The notes under the pieces were generated by a model that was not told the origin of the DNA, did not search any database, and saw nothing but the letters and a program-made list of their open reading frames with translations. The position numbers were made by a program, and so were the translations under genes. A stretch of 64,000 nucleotides of DNA from Algoriphagus sediminis (GTDB lineage Bacteria > Bacteroidota > Bacteroidia > Cytophagales > Cyclobacteriaceae): contig NZ_JAUEPH010000002.1 of assembly GCF_030403435.1 (NCBI RefSeq), positions 434,001-498,000 of the forward strand, read 5' to 3'. Every line of letters starts with the position of its first letter. Positions within the stretch are counted from its first letter, which is position 1. Of this stretch, positions 43,911 through 54,084 are shown piece by piece.

Positions 43911-46715
43911 GTGAATTCAAAGCGTGTTTTTCTTCTACTTTTTTTTTCTCTGATAGTGGGGAATCTTTACTCTCAGACCATCAGAGGAACTGTAAAAGAT
44001 GGCTCCACTGGAAAGTTTATGCCATTTTGTAATGTATTTATTAATAATACAACCATAGGAACAGTTTCTGATGAAAATGGCTTTTTCGAAATTTCAAGAA
44101 ATGATCTTCCTGGGACCTTAAGTCTGGTAGCTTCATTTGTTGGATATGAGACTTTCAGTCAGGAAGTCTCCATTGGTGAGGGCGAAACTAAAACTGTTGA
44201 CTTTACTCTAACTCCCTTGGAATCTGTTCTCTCCGAAGTGGAACTGAAAAGCCGCAGAGATAAACCCTGGGAAAGGAATTTGAAAAGATTCGAAAAGGTG
44301 TTTTTAGCTCTCCCAGATGACCCTATTTCAGATGGGCAGGAAATTCTAAATCCATGGGTTTTAGAATTTGAGAAGGTAAAACCGGATAAAGGCCCAAACT
44401 ACATTCAGGCCACAGCTCAGCAACCTTTGATTATAGAAAATTCAGCATTAGGCTACAAAATAGAATATTACCTTCAGGATTATAAGCTCTACAAGGACAA
44501 GTCTCAATACTTCGGTCTGGCTTTTTTTGAAGAAATAGAACCTAAAGATTCGCTGACCAAGAAGCAGTACCAGCTTCAAAAGGAAACCAGTTATCAAGGT
44601 TCATTAAAACACTTGATGCGTTCTTTGCTAGTCCAGAGAGCGGATGAGCAAGGCTTTGATTTGTATATAACTCATCCGGAACAAATGGATAGAAGAAGAA
44701 CGAATACTTACACCGTAGAGTTAGGCGAGTCTATCGTTCCCTTATCTCAGGATTCTATTCGTCGCATTCCTTTGAAAAATGGAAATTTCAGAATTATCTG
44801 GCCTGATAGGGTAGAAGTTCACTTTTTAAAGAAAAGCTGGCTAAATAACTATTATCAGGATATTTACCATCCTGTGGGTTGGATTTCGGCACCTAGAGGT
44901 TATTTCGATATTGATCGTAATGGTGTCCCCATTCACCCAACTCAGGTTGTATTGTCAGGATACTTGGGAAGGCCAAGGATGGGTAGAACCTTACCCCATG
45001 ATTTCATACCTCCTCAAACATTCGAAAATTTCGCTGAGGAACTAAATGTAGTGAAAGCTCAGGCTAATAGATGGGAAAACCTGAGGGAAAGGCCCTATAT
45101 CACTACGAATAAACCCTATTACTTTCCAGGGGAGAGCGTTTGGCTTGGAGGGATAATGCTTTACAAAAATCAGTTCTTCAAGGATTCCCTGAGTCGGCTC
45201 CTCTATTTGGAATTCAGGGATTCGAAATCTGACCTTGTCTTTGAAGAAAAGTACCCGATCAGGGATGGTAAAATTAATGGGGCGTTTCAACTACCAGACT
45301 CCTTGCCTCCGGGTGATTATTTTATCAAAGCCTATACAGAATGGATGAGAAACTATCCTGAAAAAGATGTATACCAGAGAGCCATTCCGGTTCTGGCTAA
45401 GGGCACAAATATTGAAGCGCAAGCCACTCAAAACAGGGATTATGGAGGGGATCTTGTTTTTCATTTTAGGGATTCTGTCTTTATGAAAGAAGGCCAAAAA
45501 GTGATTTTGGTGACAATTGAGCTTTTGGATGCATTGGATGAACCTCTAGGGGCAAATTTCATTCTGAGCGCTACAGATCAGCAATTTGTCTCCAGTATGG
45601 ATAATCAAAATAACCTGATTAAGGCCTTCGAGTGGCTTGATGAAGAAAGTAAGGATCCCCTTTCAATCAATCCACAATACCCTATCGAATATGGCATCAC
45701 GGTAGAAGGTAGATTCACTAAGTCTAAAAAAAGACAGCCAGATATCAACCCGATCACGATAGTAAGAGGAGACTTGGCTGATTATGGAGTAGTTTCTACA
45801 GATACTAGCGGGTATTTCAGAGCCACTGGATTGAACTTCTTTGAATGGGATACCCTAGCCATGGCAGCGCTTGACGAAAAGCGAAAACCATATGGGTCAG
45901 TGGAATTGTTAGACAGAGAAACTCCTGTTTTTAGGGGATCATCACCAAAGCTCGATTACTCCATCTACGAAATGAGCGCTAATCGAGGTGCCTACGATGA
46001 GTTTGGCGATTTCATTTTACTGGAGGAGTTTGTGGCGGAGGATGAAAAGATCGAGGCCATGGAGGATCGATACTACGGTTACGGTGATCCAAACTTTGCT
46101 TTAGACAGCGAAGATCTGGATAATTGGCCAGGTAGTACTCTAGATCAAGTAATTGGAATGCGACTCGGAAATGGTGGGAATGGCGGCTTAGGTAATTATA
46201 ATTTCGGAGTAGGGGCTGGGGATCCTCTTTTGATAATTGATGGGTTCAGGTACCAGACGGATTCTACGACCGAGACAGCTTCTCAAGTTTTGCAGAATTA
46301 CACTACCGATGAGGTTAAATCCATTGCCATTTATACCTTGAATGCTCCTGTTTTTGGATTAGGTGGATTTGCTGGGGTGATAATGATAGAAACCAAAAGG
46401 GGAGATAGATTCATTCCAGGCGGTGAAAGAAATTTCAATGATTTTGGTTTCAATAAATTTTTACTAAAAGGCTATGCTAGGCAAATTCCATTTCCAAATG
46501 AACCTAATGCGGAAACATCTTTGGGAAGAAGGCAAACTCTTTATTGGAATCCTTCTGTCACTACCGCAGAAGGTCGATATGAATTTGAAATCTATCTTCC
46601 TTCAGGAGTAAATGAAATTGATTTAAGGCTTGAAGGAGTAACTGAAGATGGGCTGCCTTTTTGGTGGGTTGAGTCCATCCTGATTGAGAAAAATATTACA
46701 TCCGTTCAAGAGTAA
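43911..46715 (+). CDS. Secreted protein with CarboxypepD_reg-like, MG2-like and TonB-plug-like domains
   Basis: This 934-residue protein starts at GTG 43911 with a signal peptide (MNSKRVFLLLFFSLIVGNLY, then SQ). Next comes a CarboxypepD_reg-like beta sandwich (about 24-105, TIRGTVKDGSTGKFMPFCNV). The middle (about 390-490) has YFPGESVWLGGIML and LPPGDYFIKAYTEW, as in macroglobulin-like MG2 folds. Residues about 733-834 look like a TonB receptor plug (PLLIIDGFRY, TTDEVKSIAIYTLNAP, GFAGVIMIETKRG). The beta barrel of a true receptor is missing; the C-terminus ends about 100 residues later. It is probably an envelope protein. Its end overlaps the converging SDR gene by 20 bases. Confidence 0.8.
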   Translation: MNSKRVFLLLFFSLIVGNLYSQTIRGTVKDGSTGKFMPFCNVFINNTTIGTVSDENGFFEISRNDLPGTLSLVASFVGYETFSQEVSIGEGETKTVDFTLTPLESVLSEVELKSRRDKPWERNLKRFEKVFLALPDDPISDGQEILNPWVLEFEKVKPDKGPNYIQATAQQPLIIENSALGYKIEYYLQDYKLYKDKSQYFGLAFFEEIEPKDSLTKKQYQLQKETSYQGSLKHLMRSLLVQRADEQGFDLYITHPEQMDRRRTNTYTVELGESIVPLSQDSIRRIPLKNGNFRIIWPDRVEVHFLKKSWLNNYYQDIYHPVGWISAPRGYFDIDRNGVPIHPTQVVLSGYLGRPRMGRTLPHDFIPPQTFENFAEELNVVKAQANRWENLRERPYITTNKPYYFPGESVWLGGIMLYKNQFFKDSLSRLLYLEFRDSKSDLVFEEKYPIRDGKINGAFQLPDSLPPGDYFIKAYTEWMRNYPEKDVYQRAIPVLAKGTNIEAQATQNRDYGGDLVFHFRDSVFMKEGQKVILVTIELLDALDEPLGANFILSATDQQFVSSMDNQNNLIKAFEWLDEESKDPLSINPQYPIEYGITVEGRFTKSKKRQPDINPITIVRGDLADYGVVSTDTSGYFRATGLNFFEWDTLAMAALDEKRKPYGSVELLDRETPVFRGSSPKLDYSIYEMSANRGAYDEFGDFILLEEFVAEDEKIEAMEDRYYGYGDPNFALDSEDLDNWPGSTLDQVIGMRLGNGGNGGLGNYNFGVGAGDPLLIIDGFRYQTDSTTETASQVLQNYTTDEVKSIAIYTLNAPVFGLGGFAGVIMIETKRGDRFIPGGERNFNDFGFNKFLLKGYARQIPFPNEPNAETSLGRRQTLYWNPSVTTAEGRYEFEIYLPSGVNEIDLRLEGVTEDGLPFWWVESILIEKNITSVQE

Positions 46716-47469
46716 GACCTCCATCTACATTGATGATTTGACCCGTAGCGTAAGGAATTTGGCCAGTGGCCAAAGCTGAAACAACTTTACCTACATCTTT
46801 GGGTTTTCCAATTCTCGGTTCTAAAGTAGATCCACTTTTGGCAAGTTCTTGATAGTGTTCACGTACAGCCTCAATCATATCCGTATCCATAAACCCAGGA
46901 CGTATTTCATAAACGGGAATTTTGAATTCAGCCATCTTCACGGCCATCGTTTTGGACATCATCGATGCACCGGCCTTTGACATGCAATAGGCCATCCTAA
47001 GAGTGGAAGCTAAAACCGCTGAAACAGATGTTACATTAATGATAGTCATCGGATCATTCGGGTTGTCATTCCTAAGTTCTGCCATCCATTGGGCAAAAAT
47101 CTGTGTAAGAAAAAAGGTCCCTCTTTCATTTACATTCACCACATAGTCATATTCATCTTCTGTGATTTCGAAGACATCATTTCTTGTTTTTGGGGCAACT
47201 CCAGCGTTGTTTACCAGTAAATTGATTTTGCCGAAGTGCTCTTTCATACCCTGTAGAATAGTGTTCCGATCAGCCGTTTTGGAAATATCTCCTTGAAGAT
47301 AAACGACCTTAGCTTCATGTTGCTGAAGTTTTTCTAGGTTGGCTTTTGCGTTTTTCTGATCCCGAACCCCGTTAATAGCTAAATCGAATCCGTTTTTGGC
47401 CAGCTCGCTAGCAATCCCAAAACCAATTCCTCTGGATCCTCCAGTAATCAATGCAATAGGTTTTTCCAT
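46696..47469 (-). CDS. SDR family 3-ketoacyl-ACP reductase-like protein
   Basis: From ATG 47469 this is a 257-residue classical SDR: MEKPIALITGGSRGIGFGIA, NNAGVAP, ITSV-type catalytic Ser in INVTSVSAVLAS, Tyr/Lys in AYCMSKAGASMM and the C-terminal TGQIINVDGGLTLERM. The frame is open upstream to 47514, but that would extend into the neighbouring gene. It starts 4 bases after the D-threonine aldolase-like gene ends, so both are likely one operon that handles a hydroxy or keto compound. The substrate is not known; its end overlaps the plug protein gene by 20 bases. Confidence 0.9.
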   Translation of the reverse strand: MEKPIALITGGSRGIGFGIASELAKNGFDLAINGVRDQKNAKANLEKLQQHEAKVVYLQGDISKTADRNTILQGMKEHFGKINLLVNNAGVAPKTRNDVFEITEDEYDYVVNVNERGTFFLTQIFAQWMAELRNDNPNDPMTIINVTSVSAVLASTLRMAYCMSKAGASMMSKTMAVKMAEFKIPVYEIRPGFMDTDMIEAVREHYQELAKSGSTLEPRIGKPKDVGKVVSALATGQIPYATGQIINVDGGLTLERM

Positions 47470-47473
47470 TCTT

Positions 47474-48577
47474 TTAGTTTTTTGGTCCTTCGGCATGATC
47501 CACCCAATTCCCATCCAAGGTCAGATATTCTCCCATACAATCCGCTGTCATACACGAATGAACAGGAAGAATGCCTATCAAATCCCCAACTTTAACCCTA
47601 CCCAATAACTCATCAGAAGCTTTGAGAAGCCCGTGTTCCTGAGAAATCTTTTTAAGGTGAGATCCATCATTTGGAATCTCCCACCCATCATCTTTCAAAT
47701 AAACCAATTCCCCAAAATTCATAGAGCCATCTTCATTTTGAAGGACATCCTTGGCAAAATGAACTCCGCCTCCATGCACGAGGATTTCTTTTCTATCTTT
47801 TTTTATATCCACCACTGGTACGGCCATGGCTACAGCAATATCCGATTTTGCACAGCTACCCAGGTAGGCTTGCATTAAATCAAAAAAAACAAAATTACCT
47901 GGTCCTAGCTGGTCGATATCTCCAAAATCCTCAACAACGGCACATCCTGGGGTGTCTCCAGTTCGGGTAACCAGATGAGGGAATTGAGGTTTAAATTCTT
48001 TCTTTAGCCTCCCTAATGCCTCTCTGGTTTCCTCATAGATAGCAGGAATATTGCCGTAATACGTATGACCGGGATGTAGGTAAAATCCTTTGAAATTCAG
48101 GTTGGGAGTATTTTTAGCAATGTCCAGAATTTCTTGGATTTTGGAATAATCTCTGGAATCTACTCCTGTACGTCCGTATCCTGCGTCAATTTCGATAAAA
48201 AAACCTACGGGATTGCTTAGAGTAGAAGCTAGGTGCTTTGTGGTTTCGGTGTTTATGAGTTGAACTGAAATGGATTGAGATGAGGCCAGCTCATCTAACT
48301 TTTCAACCTCACGTGGATTAAATGGAAATGCGATATGGATATTTTCCCATCCATCCCCAAGAAGATATTTAGTCATTTTCACACTGGAGGTTGTGATTTC
48401 CTTTATTCCATATTCCTTTGCCCAGCTTCCTATTAAGCGGGATTGGGCAGTCTTAAAATGGGGAACAAGTTCCATTCTATGTCTTTGTGCCTTATCGGCC
48501 ATCATTTTCAGATTGGCGCGACAGATTTTTTCATCAAGCAAAAGTGTAGGTGAGGTGATTTTATCCAAATAGGACAT
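47474..48577 (-). CDS. D-threonine aldolase / D-serine dehydratase-like PLP enzyme
   Basis: This 367-residue enzyme has an N-terminal alanine racemase-type barrel with the PLP lysine Lys42 in VPHFKTAQS, GRTGVDSRDYSKIQE, and a C-terminal D-serine-dehydratase-like domain with the metal ligands in LPVHSCMTADCMG. It would cleave or dehydrate D-3-hydroxy amino acids. The operon partner is an SDR. The subgroup (aldolase or dehydratase) cannot be decided from sequence alone. Confidence 0.9.
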   Translation of the reverse strand: MSYLDKITSPTLLLDEKICRANLKMMADKAQRHRMELVPHFKTAQSRLIGSWAKEYGIKEITTSSVKMTKYLLGDGWENIHIAFPFNPREVEKLDELASSQSISVQLINTETTKHLASTLSNPVGFFIEIDAGYGRTGVDSRDYSKIQEILDIAKNTPNLNFKGFYLHPGHTYYGNIPAIYEETREALGRLKKEFKPQFPHLVTRTGDTPGCAVVEDFGDIDQLGPGNFVFFDLMQAYLGSCAKSDIAVAMAVPVVDIKKDRKEILVHGGGVHFAKDVLQNEDGSMNFGELVYLKDDGWEIPNDGSHLKKISQEHGLLKASDELLGRVKVGDLIGILPVHSCMTADCMGEYLTLDGNWVDHAEGPKN

Positions 48578-48790
48578 TTTAGTGATTTTTCGTGGTGAAG
48601 TGTTTCCTTAAATATGCAAAAGATTCGTGGAATGGTTAACCCGCAATTTAAATAAGCCTTTATCACTCACTAGAAATAGGTATTTTCTTATGAAATGCGA
48701 TAAAGACCACCAATTATTCTAATTTTGTTGCCCAATAATTGTCCAGGGATTTCCCTATTTAGGACAAACAAAAAGCGATTACAATACTTC

Positions 48791-51418
48791 ATGGAAGCAA
48801 AAAAAATTCGTCGGACGTTTATCGACTTTTTTGAGAAGAAAAAGCACCATTATGTGCCGTCATCACCCATTGTGGTCAAGAATGACCCTACCCTTATGTT
48901 TACAAATGCTGGGATGAACCAGTTTAAGGACGCTTTTCTGGGTAATGAAGAGCCAAAGTTTCCACGTGTAGCGAATAGCCAAAAATGCCTTAGAGTAAGT
49001 GGAAAACACAATGACCTGGAAGAAGTGGGAGTGGACACCTACCATCACACCATGTTTGAAATGCTTGGTAACTGGTCTTTTGGGGATTACTTTAAAAAGG
49101 AGGCAATTGCATGGGCATGGGAGTTGTTGACGGAAGTCTACGGCTTGGATAAGGATAGATTGTATGTTTCCGTCTTTGAAGGTGATGAGTCCGATAATCT
49201 ATCGATGGATAAAGAGGCTTTCGATTTTTGGAAGGAAATCGTTCCCGAGGAGCGAATTATCATGGGGTCCAAGAAGGACAATTTCTGGGAAATGGGCGAG
49301 ACTGGTCCCTGTGGTCCTTGTTCAGAAATTCATATTGACTTAAGACCTGATGAAGAGCGTGAACAGGTTCCAGGCAATGAACTGGTGAATATGGATCACG
49401 AGCAGGTAATTGAGATTTGGAACCTGGTTTTTATGCAGTTTAACCGTCTTTCTGACGGCAGTCTTAAAAATTTACCAGCAAGGCATGTAGATACGGGGAT
49501 GGGTTTCGAAAGGCTTGTTCGGGCGATTCAAAACAAATCTTCCAATTACGACACAGATCTCTTCTCACCCTTCTTGAAGGCTTTGGAGGAAAAATCAGGT
49601 AAAAAATATGGTGTTGATGAGCAAACGGATATCGCTTTTCGGGTGATTGTGGATCATATTCGTGCTATTTCATTTACTATAGCAGATGGTCAGCTCCCTT
49701 CAAATAATAAGGCAGGCTATGTAATACGTAGGATCCTCAGAAGAGCGGTTAGATATGGATATACCTTTTTGGGTTTTACATCTCCTTTTTTATACGAGCT
49801 ATGTGATCTGATTTCAGAAAACTTTGGAGATATTTTTCCTGAGGTAAGGCTTCAGAAGGATTTCATTTCAAAAGTGATTTTTGAAGAAGAAAGCTCATTT
49901 CTGAGGACTTTGGACAACGGCCTAAAAAGATTGGATCAGATTAAGGCTGAATTGTCTTCAAAAGGGGAGAAAGTGATTCCGGGAGAAGTGGCATTTGAGC
50001 TATATGATACTTTCGGCTTTCCATTGGATTTAACTTCCCTCATCGCGAGGGAGAGCCGACTATCTCTGGATGAGAAGGGATTCGAGAAGGAAATGGAAAT
50101 CCAGAAAACAAGATCCCGAGCAGCCTCTGAGCAAGAGATGGGCGATTGGGTTTCACTTCGGCCAGATACTGGTGTGGAATTCATAGGATATGACTTTCTT
50201 GAAGCCAAATGCCACATAATTAAATACAGAACGGTTAAGGGTAAAAAAGGGAATCAATTTCAAATCGTTTTGGATAAAACTCCCTTCTATGCCGAAAGCG
50301 GTGGTCAGGTTGGAGATACTGGAATCCTAAAGTCAGATTATGATCAAATTCGGGTTTTAGATACTAAAAAGGAGAATGATCTGATTGTTCACTTTGTAGA
50401 TAAAATTCCGGAAAAACCTGAAGAGACCTTTGAGGCTATAGTGGAGTCAAATCGCAGAAAGCTCACTATGAACAATCACACAGCCACACACCTCTTGCAA
50501 TCTGCACTTCGAGAGGTACTTGGTGATCATATTCAGCAGAGAGGCTCATTGGTCAATGATCAGGTGTTGCGATTCGATTTTTCACATTTCTCTAAAATGA
50601 CCGACGAAGAAATTCAGCAAGTTGAGGAGATAGTGAATAGCAAAATACGTGAAAATATTGAGCTGGTTGAACAAAGAAATGTTCCAATTGAAGAAGCCAA
50701 GAAGCAAGGGGCTACGGCTTTATTTGGTGAGAAATATGGGGATTTTGTTCGTGTAATTACTTTTGATCCGAAATTCTCAGTGGAACTGTGTGGAGGAACG
50801 CATGTGCCTAGCACAGGACGTATTGGTTTATTCAAAATTCTTTCTGAGGGTTCGATTTCTTCAGGGGTAAGGCGTATTGAGGCCATCACTTCTGAAAAGG
50901 CTGAAAACTATTTCCGGGATAAGGAAAAACTGGTTAAAGAAATTCAGGAGGTTTTGAAAAACCCGAAGGATTTAAAGAAGGCGGTGGAAGGGCTTATTGC
51001 TGAAAGGAATGAGCTGAAAAAGGAGATCGAGAGTCTTCATCAGGAGAAAGCCGCAGGTTTAAAAACAGAACTGCTTTCAAAAGTTAAAGACCTGGGAAAT
51101 AAGAATGTATTAATTGCAAAAGTAGCTTTACCAGGGGCTGACGCTTTAAAGAAAATTGCTTTTGAGCTGAAGAATGAAATCGAAAATTCACTGATTATTC
51201 TTGCAGCGGACATTGCTGGAAAACCCCAAATTTCGGTGGCAGTTTCTGATTCTGTTTTAGCAGCCGAAGATATTAATGCTGGTCAGATTGTCCGTGACCT
51301 CGCTAAAGAAATCCAAGGCGGAGGAGGAGGACAACCTTTCTTTGCGACAGCCGGGGGTAAAAATATCAATGGTCTGGACCAAGTGGTGAGGCGTGCGGAA
51401 GAAATATTTTTGAAATAA
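48791..51418 (+). CDS. alaS: Alanyl-tRNA synthetase
   Basis: From ATG 48791 the enzyme has 875 residues, the normal AlaS length; the upstream-open frame (to 48725) has no AlaS similarity. Visible are the class II motifs (TLMFTNAGMNQFKDAFLG, GDYFKKEAIAWAWELL, RHVDTGMGFERLV), the editing domain with the zinc motifs HTATHLLQSALR and CGGTHVPSTGRIG, and the C-terminal DHHA1 domain with the glycine-rich GGGGGQPFFATAGG. TAATTTTG at 48720-48727 is a good -7 box but lacks a clear -33 partner. gatB follows 9 bases later. Confidence 0.97.
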   Translation: MEAKKIRRTFIDFFEKKKHHYVPSSPIVVKNDPTLMFTNAGMNQFKDAFLGNEEPKFPRVANSQKCLRVSGKHNDLEEVGVDTYHHTMFEMLGNWSFGDYFKKEAIAWAWELLTEVYGLDKDRLYVSVFEGDESDNLSMDKEAFDFWKEIVPEERIIMGSKKDNFWEMGETGPCGPCSEIHIDLRPDEEREQVPGNELVNMDHEQVIEIWNLVFMQFNRLSDGSLKNLPARHVDTGMGFERLVRAIQNKSSNYDTDLFSPFLKALEEKSGKKYGVDEQTDIAFRVIVDHIRAISFTIADGQLPSNNKAGYVIRRILRRAVRYGYTFLGFTSPFLYELCDLISENFGDIFPEVRLQKDFISKVIFEEESSFLRTLDNGLKRLDQIKAELSSKGEKVIPGEVAFELYDTFGFPLDLTSLIARESRLSLDEKGFEKEMEIQKTRSRAASEQEMGDWVSLRPDTGVEFIGYDFLEAKCHIIKYRTVKGKKGNQFQIVLDKTPFYAESGGQVGDTGILKSDYDQIRVLDTKKENDLIVHFVDKIPEKPEETFEAIVESNRRKLTMNNHTATHLLQSALREVLGDHIQQRGSLVNDQVLRFDFSHFSKMTDEEIQQVEEIVNSKIRENIELVEQRNVPIEEAKKQGATALFGEKYGDFVRVITFDPKFSVELCGGTHVPSTGRIGLFKILSEGSISSGVRRIEAITSEKAENYFRDKEKLVKEIQEVLKNPKDLKKAVEGLIAERNELKKEIESLHQEKAAGLKTELLSKVKDLGNKNVLIAKVALPGADALKKIAFELKNEIENSLIILAADIAGKPQISVAVSDSVLAAEDINAGQIVRDLAKEIQGGGGGQPFFATAGGKNINGLDQVVRRAEEIFLK

Positions 51419-51427
51419 AATCGTCCT

Positions 51428-52888
51428 ATGTCTCAACAGGAAATTTTAGATAAATATCAGCTGGTGGTCGGACTCGAGGTTCATGCCCAGTTAGCCACAG
51501 AAAGTAAGATTTTTGCAGGCGATTCGACTGCCTATGGGAAAGAACCGAATACTCAAGTATCTGAAATTACACTTGGACATCCTGGCACTTTGCCGAAGGT
51601 AAATAAGAAAGCCATAGAGTATGCTGTGCGCATGGGGCTAGCTTGTGACTGTACAATCAGTCGGGTTAATATTTTTGATAGAAAAAATTATTTCTATCCT
51701 GATCTTCCGAAAGGGTATCAAATTACCCAAGACAAAAGCCCGATTTGCATAGGAGGTGTAGTGCCTATTCAGTTGAAAAACGGTTCTAAGAGGGGAATTA
51801 AATTGAATAGAATTCATATGGAAGAGGATGCGGGTAAGTCCATTCACCTGACTGGGGAAAGTGACACACTGGTAGACTTTAATCGTGCAGGAACTCCTCT
51901 GATAGAACTAGTAACTGAGCCGGACATGCACTCGGCAGAAGAAGCGACTGCCGTTTTGACCGAACTCAGAAAGCTGGTTATGTATCTTGGAATTTGCGAT
52001 GGAAATATGGAGGAAGGTTCCTTTCGCTGCGATGCAAACATTTCAGTCAGACCAAAGGGATCGAGTGAGCTTGGAAAGAAAGTGGAGGTGAAGAATATGA
52101 ATTCATTCAGGAATGTATCCAAAGCAATAAATCATGAATTTATCAGGCAGGTGGAGCTTTTGGAAAAAGGAGTAGAGATCATTTCTGAGACCAGGACCTT
52201 TGATGCAGATAAAGGTTTGACTTTCGGAATGCGTAAAAAAGAAGAGCTCAATGATTACCGTTATTTTCCCGAGCCTGATCTGAGTCCAATTCATCTTTCA
52301 GAAGAGTGGCTTGAGGAGGTGAAAAGTAAATTACCGCCTTTGCCAAGAGAATATCATAGGAAATTTGTAGAAAGCTTTGGTTTGCCAGACTATGATGCCG
52401 CCTTTCTTACCGAAAGCAAGGAAGTGGCAGAGTACTTCGAAAAGCTCTGTGGTCACACTTCAGAATATAAAGCGGCTTCAAATTGGATGATGGGTCCGGT
52501 TAAATCCATTTTGAATGAACTTGGAATAGGTATTAACCGTTTCACTATCGAACCAAGCCAGATTGCTGAATTGATATCCTTAGTAAAATCCGGGAAAGTT
52601 AGTTTCTCAGCGGCTTCTCAAAATATCTTTCCTGAGTTGGTTAGAAACCCTGATCAGAGTGGATTGGAAATTGCCACTAAGTTAAACCTGATTCAGGAAA
52701 GCGATGAGTCATCACTGGTTCCTCTGGCGGAGCAAGTGATCGCTGAAAACGAGAAAAAAGTAAAAGAGTATCGATCAGGCAAAAAAGGGCTATTGGGCAT
52801 GTTTATGGGGCAATTAATGAAAAAGTCCCAGGGAAAAGCAGACCCTAAGGTTGCCCAAAAGATTTTAACAGAAATATTAGAAAAGTAA
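51428..52888 (+). CDS. gatB: Aspartyl/glutamyl-tRNA(Asn/Gln) amidotransferase subunit B
   Basis: GatB is the tRNA- and kinase-bearing subunit of GatCAB, which converts Glu-tRNA-Gln (or Asp-tRNA-Asn) to the amide form. The 486-residue protein has VVGLEVHAQLATESKIF, FDRKNYFYPDLPKGYQI, MEEDAGKSIH, DFNRAGTPLIELVTEPD and a C-terminal YqeY-like domain with MGQLMKKSQGKADP. Length is normal. It follows alaS by 9 bases and precedes the TlpA-like gene by 2; gatA and gatC are not in the window. Confidence 0.98.
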   Translation: MSQQEILDKYQLVVGLEVHAQLATESKIFAGDSTAYGKEPNTQVSEITLGHPGTLPKVNKKAIEYAVRMGLACDCTISRVNIFDRKNYFYPDLPKGYQITQDKSPICIGGVVPIQLKNGSKRGIKLNRIHMEEDAGKSIHLTGESDTLVDFNRAGTPLIELVTEPDMHSAEEATAVLTELRKLVMYLGICDGNMEEGSFRCDANISVRPKGSSELGKKVEVKNMNSFRNVSKAINHEFIRQVELLEKGVEIISETRTFDADKGLTFGMRKKEELNDYRYFPEPDLSPIHLSEEWLEEVKSKLPPLPREYHRKFVESFGLPDYDAAFLTESKEVAEYFEKLCGHTSEYKAASNWMMGPVKSILNELGIGINRFTIEPSQIAELISLVKSGKVSFSAASQNIFPELVRNPDQSGLEIATKLNLIQESDESSLVPLAEQVIAENEKKVKEYRSGKKGLLGMFMGQLMKKSQGKADPKVAQKILTEILEK

Positions 52889-52890
52889 AT

Positions 52891-54003
52891 ATGAAGTTCG
52901 CTATGACATCATTTGCCCTTGTTTTGGGTTTGATTTTAAGCTCATGTGGGGGCGGCACCCAGCAAGCGCAGGAGGGTAAAGTCACCATTTCTGGTGTGTT
53001 ATCTAACGTACCCGAAGGAGATCTTATTCTATCCAAATTTACGGATAGCCGACCTGAGGTTTTAGATACTTTGGAGGTTCTAAATGGAGAGTATGAATAT
53101 TCAATGGAGCTTGATGCTCCTGTCTTTTTGGAACTTAATTTACACGGTAAAAAGACGGTTCGTCTTGCCCTGTTTGAGGAAGATGTTCAGGTGAATTATG
53201 ATTATTCAGCTCCAAATAGTCTTGAAATCCAAGGATCGAAGGATAGTCAGGAAATGGCTAAGATCGAAACTCTTATGAATAGCTACCAAACTCAGGTTAA
53301 AGCGTTAAATGACGAGTATTATCAGGCTATGAGTTCTAACGATACTGAAGCTATTAAAGCTATTCAGGAAAAGGCCATGATGTTGGAGGCAAACCAATCT
53401 GATCAAGTAAAGGAAACCATCAACAGCATGGGAGATAGCTTTGCCTCCCTGGCTGCCATCGGTTTTTTAAATACCAAAAATGACTTCCCCTTTATAGACA
53501 GCTTAGTGGCTGAGCTGAATCAAAGATATCCCGACACAAAAATGATTGTGCAGATAAAGCAACAGTTAGATGAAATAAGAGCACTTTCTATTGGACAGGT
53601 GGCACCGGAGATTGAGTCACTAAATCCAAATGGGGAATTACTAAAGCTATCAGATTATCGTGGTAAGTATGTTTTAATTGATTTTTGGGCTGCATGGTGT
53701 AAGCCTTGCCGCGTGGAAAATCCGAATCTGGTCAGAATGTACGATAGGTATAAAGATGAAGGATTCGAAATTTTTGGAGTTTCATTGGATAGGGCCAGAG
53801 AGCCTTGGGTTCAAGCTATTGCTGATGATAATTTGGGTTGGCCACAGGTTTCAGAATTAAATTATTTCAATGGAACCGCGCCTGTTACTTATCAAATTAA
53901 TGCGATTCCAGCATCCTTTCTTTTGGATCCTGAAGGTAAAATCATCGCTCGTGATCTGAGAGGTCAATCATTGGAAAATAAACTGATTGAAATTTTCGAA
54001 TAA
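52891..54003 (+). CDS. TlpA-like thiol:disulfide lipoprotein with DUF4369 domain
   Basis: This 370-residue protein has a lipoprotein signal (MKFAMTSFALVLGLILSSCG, Cys19), a DUF4369-like beta domain (about 30-125, GVLSNVPEGDLILSKF), a helical linker and a C-terminal thioredoxin fold with WAAWCKPCRVENP (Cys270, Cys273), followed by the cis-Pro segment NAIPASFLLDPEG. It probably reduces or isomerises disulfides in the periplasm. It starts 2 bases after gatB, so it ends the alaS-gatB operon, and is followed by a strong terminator. Confidence 0.93.
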   Translation: MKFAMTSFALVLGLILSSCGGGTQQAQEGKVTISGVLSNVPEGDLILSKFTDSRPEVLDTLEVLNGEYEYSMELDAPVFLELNLHGKKTVRLALFEEDVQVNYDYSAPNSLEIQGSKDSQEMAKIETLMNSYQTQVKALNDEYYQAMSSNDTEAIKAIQEKAMMLEANQSDQVKETINSMGDSFASLAAIGFLNTKNDFPFIDSLVAELNQRYPDTKMIVQIKQQLDEIRALSIGQVAPEIESLNPNGELLKLSDYRGKYVLIDFWAAWCKPCRVENPNLVRMYDRYKDEGFEIFGVSLDRAREPWVQAIADDNLGWPQVSELNYFNGTAPVTYQINAIPASFLLDPEGKIIARDLRGQSLENKLIEIFE

Positions 54004-54032
54004 GTTTCAACATTCATAAAAATGTCAAGTAC

Positions 54033-54066
54033 AAAAAAAAGCTCTCGAAAAATCGAGAGCTTTTTT
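54033..54066 (+). terminator. Intrinsic terminator after the TlpA-like gene
   Basis: GCTCTCGA (54041-54048) pairs with TCGAGAGC (54053-54060) around an AAAA loop. It is flanked by eight A (54033-54040) and six T, so the stem can lengthen and the site could also act on the minus strand for proC. Confidence 0.93.
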
Positions 54067-54084
54067 CATTAGTCCAATAAGTAG

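Noticed and set aside
48725..48790. Upstream in-frame extension of alaS
   Set aside because: AlaS conventionally begins with the segment seen at 48791 (MEAKKIRRTFIDFF). The earlier bases overlap a likely -7 box and have no AlaS character.
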